Shown here one piece after another: positions 60,225 through 64,000 of a DNA stretch of 64,000 nucleotides. Positions within the stretch are counted from its first letter, which is position 1. Every line of letters begins with the position of its first letter. The notes beneath the pieces are model-generated. The model saw only the letters and a program-made list of their open reading frames with translations, did not search any database and had not been told where the DNA came from. The stretch lies in NCBI RefSeq assembly GCF_036669915.1, contig NC_089318.1, positions 22,610,725-22,674,724 on the forward strand. Direction: 5' to 3'. The stretch comes from Pocillopora verrucosa. Taxonomy: Eukaryota > Cnidaria > Anthozoa > Scleractinia > Pocilloporidae. A program made the position numbers and the translations under genes.

Positions 60225-62934
60225 CTAGAGATTCTTTTTGTCCTCTTGTGGGTGCTTTGTTATCCCAGCCGCTCTCTTAATCTTATCAAACCACTGAGCA
60301 ATCTCTTCTTCCATGGTACTAAATAGCATGGTCACCAAGACAAGACCCACGATAATGTACCCACCAAAGAACACCGTGTGGTGCATGTTCTGCGGCACAT
60401 AGTCCCCGAGACCTGAAATACCGAAAATCAACAAAAGAAATGACATGCAAGTCAAAACTATGCCTTAAAACTTGAGTTCTAAGGCATTTAATCCGCTGTC
60501 TCTCAGTAAAAAAGAAACACTGTGTAATCGTCAGTTTATCGATTCGAGTCAAGGATCAGAAGACAGAATTATATTTTTAGACGTTTTATGCTTTAGATCT
60601 ATTTGTTCTCTTCGAAGGGCTGTGCTTTGTTTTGGTACCAAGTGTATACAGAGCCTTTCGATTCTATGTCGTAAAACTAGAGTATTATTAAAGACCAAAC
60701 AGGCCATGAGGAAATACATGTGTAGCTAATATGTTGATAAGAATTAAAAAAAAAAAATAACGAAACTGCCACACCGGCCAAGTTTTAAGTTTCGAACCTG
60801 ATTGTTTTGAGAGTTCTCTAATGCGTGTTTCATTAATAGAGAACGACATTAACAACAACAACAACAACAATTTGGGATCCTGTTGTTTCAAGAATTTTGC
60901 TCTCAGAAAAAAATGCATGGACCCCTCGTACCCTCCCCTCCCCCCGATCCGCCACTGTTTTCTTACCTATCGTTGTCAGAGTCACAAAGCAATAGTAGAA
61001 CGCTTCAAACAGCGACCAATCCTCCCACAGGGAGAATAGCAGTGTACCAGCCGCTAGATAAGCTACAGTCATGCTCAGTACGCTCTTGAAAGTAAGGTTA
61101 CCCTCTTGGTTGACTTCACTTGCCAGCGGTTCAGAGTCAAAGTCGTCTTTCTTATGTGTTTCTGCCACAATTTTTCTCTTTCGCTTCTCATAGGTGGAGT
61201 GAAAAAATTGAATCACGCTGGAAAAAAAAAAAAGAAAAAAAGCAGTAGAACAATTGGCATTAAAACGGTAGTGATAAATGTCGAATAAAATATATTTACT
61301 TTCAGAGAACGATTAAACGTTGACTTGGGAAGAGCTAAAATCGAGAAGAGGTATCAGTTGAGTACTGTTGTCGGCGTCAATTAAATCCCTTTTGTACAGA
61401 AAGATCCAATCTCTTTCTGTACGAGCAAAATTGATTTGTTCAACTCAAAACGAAGGGCTCAAAGAACCAGATTGGCATGGACGCGATAACGCGCGAAAAT
61501 TACTTCTTGTTCAAATATGCAACACTTGCATGTGCGAGAGGATGCCAAGACATACTCACTCTTTCCTTCCTAGCTTCCTAATCGTAAACCACAGAATAGA
61601 GTCAAAAACTTCAAATAACAAAACTTTGTTTTAAGGGTTTCAAAAAAACAGTAACAGAAAAAACAATGGTTGACGATTCGTCGTCCATCATCGAAATTAA
61701 GGTGATAATAAGGTATATTAAGGTAAATATGAGGACATAAAAGTAACTAACCCGGTTATTAGAGATCCTACACTCACGGCAACTACATTGAACAAAGGTA
61801 TTCCAACAAATCCATACAGAATACAGAAAATACGGCCAGAGGTGGACATCGGGGTAATATTGCCATAACCTTAAGTGCATAAGACAAAAATATTAATTCA
61901 GCGGGATTTAATTATTCTTCTACGTGTTAGTGTAAAACAAACCAACATATAAAATGGTTTGATTTATTCCCTGCAAGTCCCTTTTTCCTCGTTGTGATTT
62001 TCAGCCGAGAGGATAAATCCAGCAGACTGAGTCGAGCTCCAGTCTCACACGCAGCCGCGTAGCGCGATCAAACCATTGCAAGGCAGTGAAAGAGACTTCG
62101 GATAGCAGGTGTTTACTGGACTTAATTTACTTGTCGTAACTAGATTTTTTTTTCAGGCTTCCTTTTCTGCAACCTACGAATATGCCTTCTTTAGAGCTAC
62201 TACATGAGTGTCATGTGGTCGTCGAGAGTCCAGCTGGCGAGAGGTCTGTGAATTTGGCGCCTGGCATAACAAATCACTTTTTGTCCAAGACCTTTAACAG
62301 ATCTCCCGCTGGCCGCTCAACTCTCGTGGGTTCCTCACAAAGCTCCTTTTCTTTACCCCTATGTCCCTCTCCCTCGAACCACTTCCTCACTTCCCTTCCA
62401 TCCCCTCCCTCACTTTCCCTTTCAGATGCCGGACAACCACAGTAATTTGAATTTCAGATTAGGTGAAATGCAGCTCAACTTAGCTCCCGCGCGAAAGCCT
62501 TAAAGCAAATGTAAATTTTTAAGCGACACAAAAATAATCAAGAAGAAATAAAAAAGCTCATTGAAAGGAAATTCAATAAAACAGTTCTAGATCCCTTTAC
62601 CGATAGTAGTGAATATTGTGCAAGCGAATAACCACGACTCATCTAAGCTCCATTCTGCAGAAATGGACGACTCCGGATTAAAACCTTCTTCGTATAAATC
62701 CAATTTGTTTTTCGCTTGCACAGACCACGCGTCAAAGTCAAGATCTTTTCCACTCCACAGGTCCACAAGTAATTCATCTCTCGAAATTCCTGGCTGGCCG
62801 TCTGATACTGACACACGTTCAGTAGCCTCGAATTTCCTAAAAACGAACGCTCCGAATAACCCATACATGATTAAAATTCCGACTAATACAGTGTTGTAAG
62901 CCATGTGCGCCCCAAACACTCCTAAAGTCCTCAT
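60225..62934 (-). CDS. Two-pore-domain potassium channel (K2P/KCNK family)
   Basis: Background K+ channel subunit of the plasma membrane that forms dimers and sets resting potential. Exons in transcript order: 62601-62934, 61752-61869, 60967-61217, 60225-60412. They join to 891 nt, 296 aa. Layout: TM1 about 12-33, a long extracellular cap with many acidic residues (38-98), pore 1 filter TIGYG at 110-114, TM2 about 122-148, a basic/acidic cytosolic loop (EKRKRK), TM3 about 196-213, pore 2 filter TIGLG at 233-237, and TM4 about 248-267. The C-terminal tail after TM4 is short, about 29 residues. Subfamily (TWIK/TREK/TASK) is not decidable by eye. The start is the first ATG of exon 1. Both pore loops are split at the same glycine codon. 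Confidence 0.93.
60850..60870. repeat. (AAC)n microsatellite
   Basis: Seven AAC units in intron 3 of the K2P gene. Confidence 0.9.
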
Positions 62935-63789
62935 GATTTGAACCGTATGAAGCGCAAGAAAGCTAAAATTCTTATATCTGTAATTTTATCCTAAACTGGA
63001 CTGTTTTTATTTTTACCTAATTCAAAAGCTTACTTATTATGCAAATCGAAGACGACTCAGATTTAATAATTCATGATAACTACAATGCTTTGTCTGCGAT
63101 TTGAACAATATCCAAAACAGGTCCGGAGTGCGTATAGTCTAGCGGTTATCGACCAAAATTGTTCAAATTAATGATAAAAGCATGAAACTTTGTCACAACA
63201 CTTATGACCCTAAGACTAACATTTTTTGATATAGGGCCAATCCAAATTAACTTCTGGTGACGAGAACCACAGATATCAGAAATCGCTAACATGGAAACGA
63301 GGCTAAGAATTAAAAAAATCCTCTTTAACAACATTGCTTGGGGAAATTTGCGGCAAAAGCCTTCAAACATAACAACCGAGTCATTTTCTGTCTATTCGTA
63401 TTCATCTTATGCTATTACGTGACTATCCTCTATAATATTTATCATAATGTTTGGCTGCCCTGCGGTTAAACGTTAAATATACCTGTTTACGTAATTTTCT
63501 GAATCACGATTGGTAAAACCTGTTTACCTTAGAAATATAAAGCTTACGTCTTTGGTTGACTTGACGTTCTCCTCCGTTACTTTAGTAAAATTAACCAGCT
63601 ATAATAAATAAGCTTTGGTTAACAGATTTGGGATACCTGTGGTAAATCGTTCGGCTAAACTTCTCTGAACGGCGCTTTAGGTGAAATCCTAAAATGTTCT
63701 CCTATCTAACCAAAATTCAACAAACGATTGATATAATGCCTAATTCTTAGTCGATCTACTCTAGTCGTTAGTGACACCGTTGTAAATAG
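62935..63789. other. Region upstream of the K2P gene
   Basis: Contains the presumed 5' UTR and promoter of the K2P channel and the downstream flank of the cysteine-rich gene fragment. I see no recognisable coding sequence, repeat family or promoter motif in it. Confidence 0.5.
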
Positions 63790-64000
63790 TTATGGCTGTT
63801 GGCAGTTGCCGCCACAGTTGCACAAACCAGTGCATGCCAAATTAGCTTTTAAGCAATAGCATCGTCCCTTACATGAGGCTCTGCATCCACATCGAATAAG
63901 TTCGTGACAAGATTCCTTTCCTTGAGGTAGAGCTTTCCAGAATGGTGACCATGAGTTGTGGAAGCACTTTCTGACGAAGGAGGGTTTGGCCTCATACGTA
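63790..64000 (-). CDS. C-terminal part of a cysteine-rich CXC-like protein (5' partial, off window)
   Basis: A frame open from the window edge (first full codon at 63999) for 69 residues to a stop at 63790. The first part is aromatic-rich (FHNSWSPFWKALPQ), followed by IRCGCRASCKGRCYCLKANL and ACTGLCNCGGNCQQP. The CxCxxxCxxxCxC spacing, then LxCTxLCxC, resembles Tesmin/TSO1 CXC-type zinc-binding modules. I recall similar tails in cnidarian proteins of unknown or transposon origin. The rest of the gene lies beyond the window, so function cannot be stated. It may be part of a mobile element rather than a host gene. Confidence 0.55.
   Translation of the reverse strand, partial: TYEAKPSFVRKCFHNSWSPFWKALPQGKESCHELIRCGCRASCKGRCYCLKANLACTGLCNCGGNCQQP

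Overview
The window is intron-rich animal nuclear DNA, AT-rich and full of short foldback transposons. Protein matches made by eye (MAPKBP1/WDR62, MCM5, PPP1CB, PCBD, GADD45GIP1, a two-pore K+ channel) are clearly metazoan. The mix of repeat families, a PPC/DUF296 gene, and a HEPN/NB-ARC/TPR receptor of the kind expanded in corals and anemones suggests an anthozoan cnidarian, probably a stony coral. That assignment is an inference, because no database could be searched.

Layout. 381-24122 (+) holds the 3' 41 exons of a MAPKBP1/WDR62 homologue. Its reading frame is closed across all 41 exons and gives 1891 residues in the window, with the N-terminus lying upstream. Its introns carry a perfect 3 x 496 bp tandem triplication that copies the 3' splice site and first 94 bases of one exon, a 29-bp minisatellite made of acceptor-like units, and a 0.7-kb tetranucleotide array. 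25827-27342 (+) is a two-exon PPC-domain protein. 29242-29553 (-) is a single-exon pterin-4a-carbinolamine dehydratase. 31998-34829 (+) is a single-exon 943-residue HEPN/NB-ARC/TPR STAND protein. A foldback element with a hammerhead-ribozyme-like core lies just upstream of it and a degenerate 0.35-kb repeat array lies downstream. 38581-47091 (+) is complete MCM5 (17 exons, 730 aa) with CCAAT and E2F sites at its start. 49972-55312 (-) is complete PPP1CB (8 exons, 327 aa). It is divergent, 113 bp apart, from GADD45GIP1/CRIF1/mL64 at 55426-58413 (+, 4 exons, 234 aa). 60225-62934 (-) is a 296-residue two-pore K+ channel in 4 exons. 63790-64000 (-) is the 3' end of a cysteine-rich CXC-like protein.

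The genes do not form a functional cluster. MCM5 (replication licensing), MAPKBP1/WDR62 (spindle pole and JNK scaffold), PP1 (mitotic exit phosphatase) and CRIF1 (mitoribosome and cell cycle) are housekeeping genes that happen to be neighbours. The most unusual material is the HEPN-NB-ARC-TPR gene with its repeat surroundings, the splice-site-bearing tandem repeats in MAPKBP1, and the hammerhead-like motifs shared by two different repeat families.

Exon borders were placed by hand using GT/AG signals, frame continuity and family knowledge. The joined frames of the multi-exon genes all divide by three and stay open. Repeat borders are approximate unless inverted repeats or target duplications fix them.
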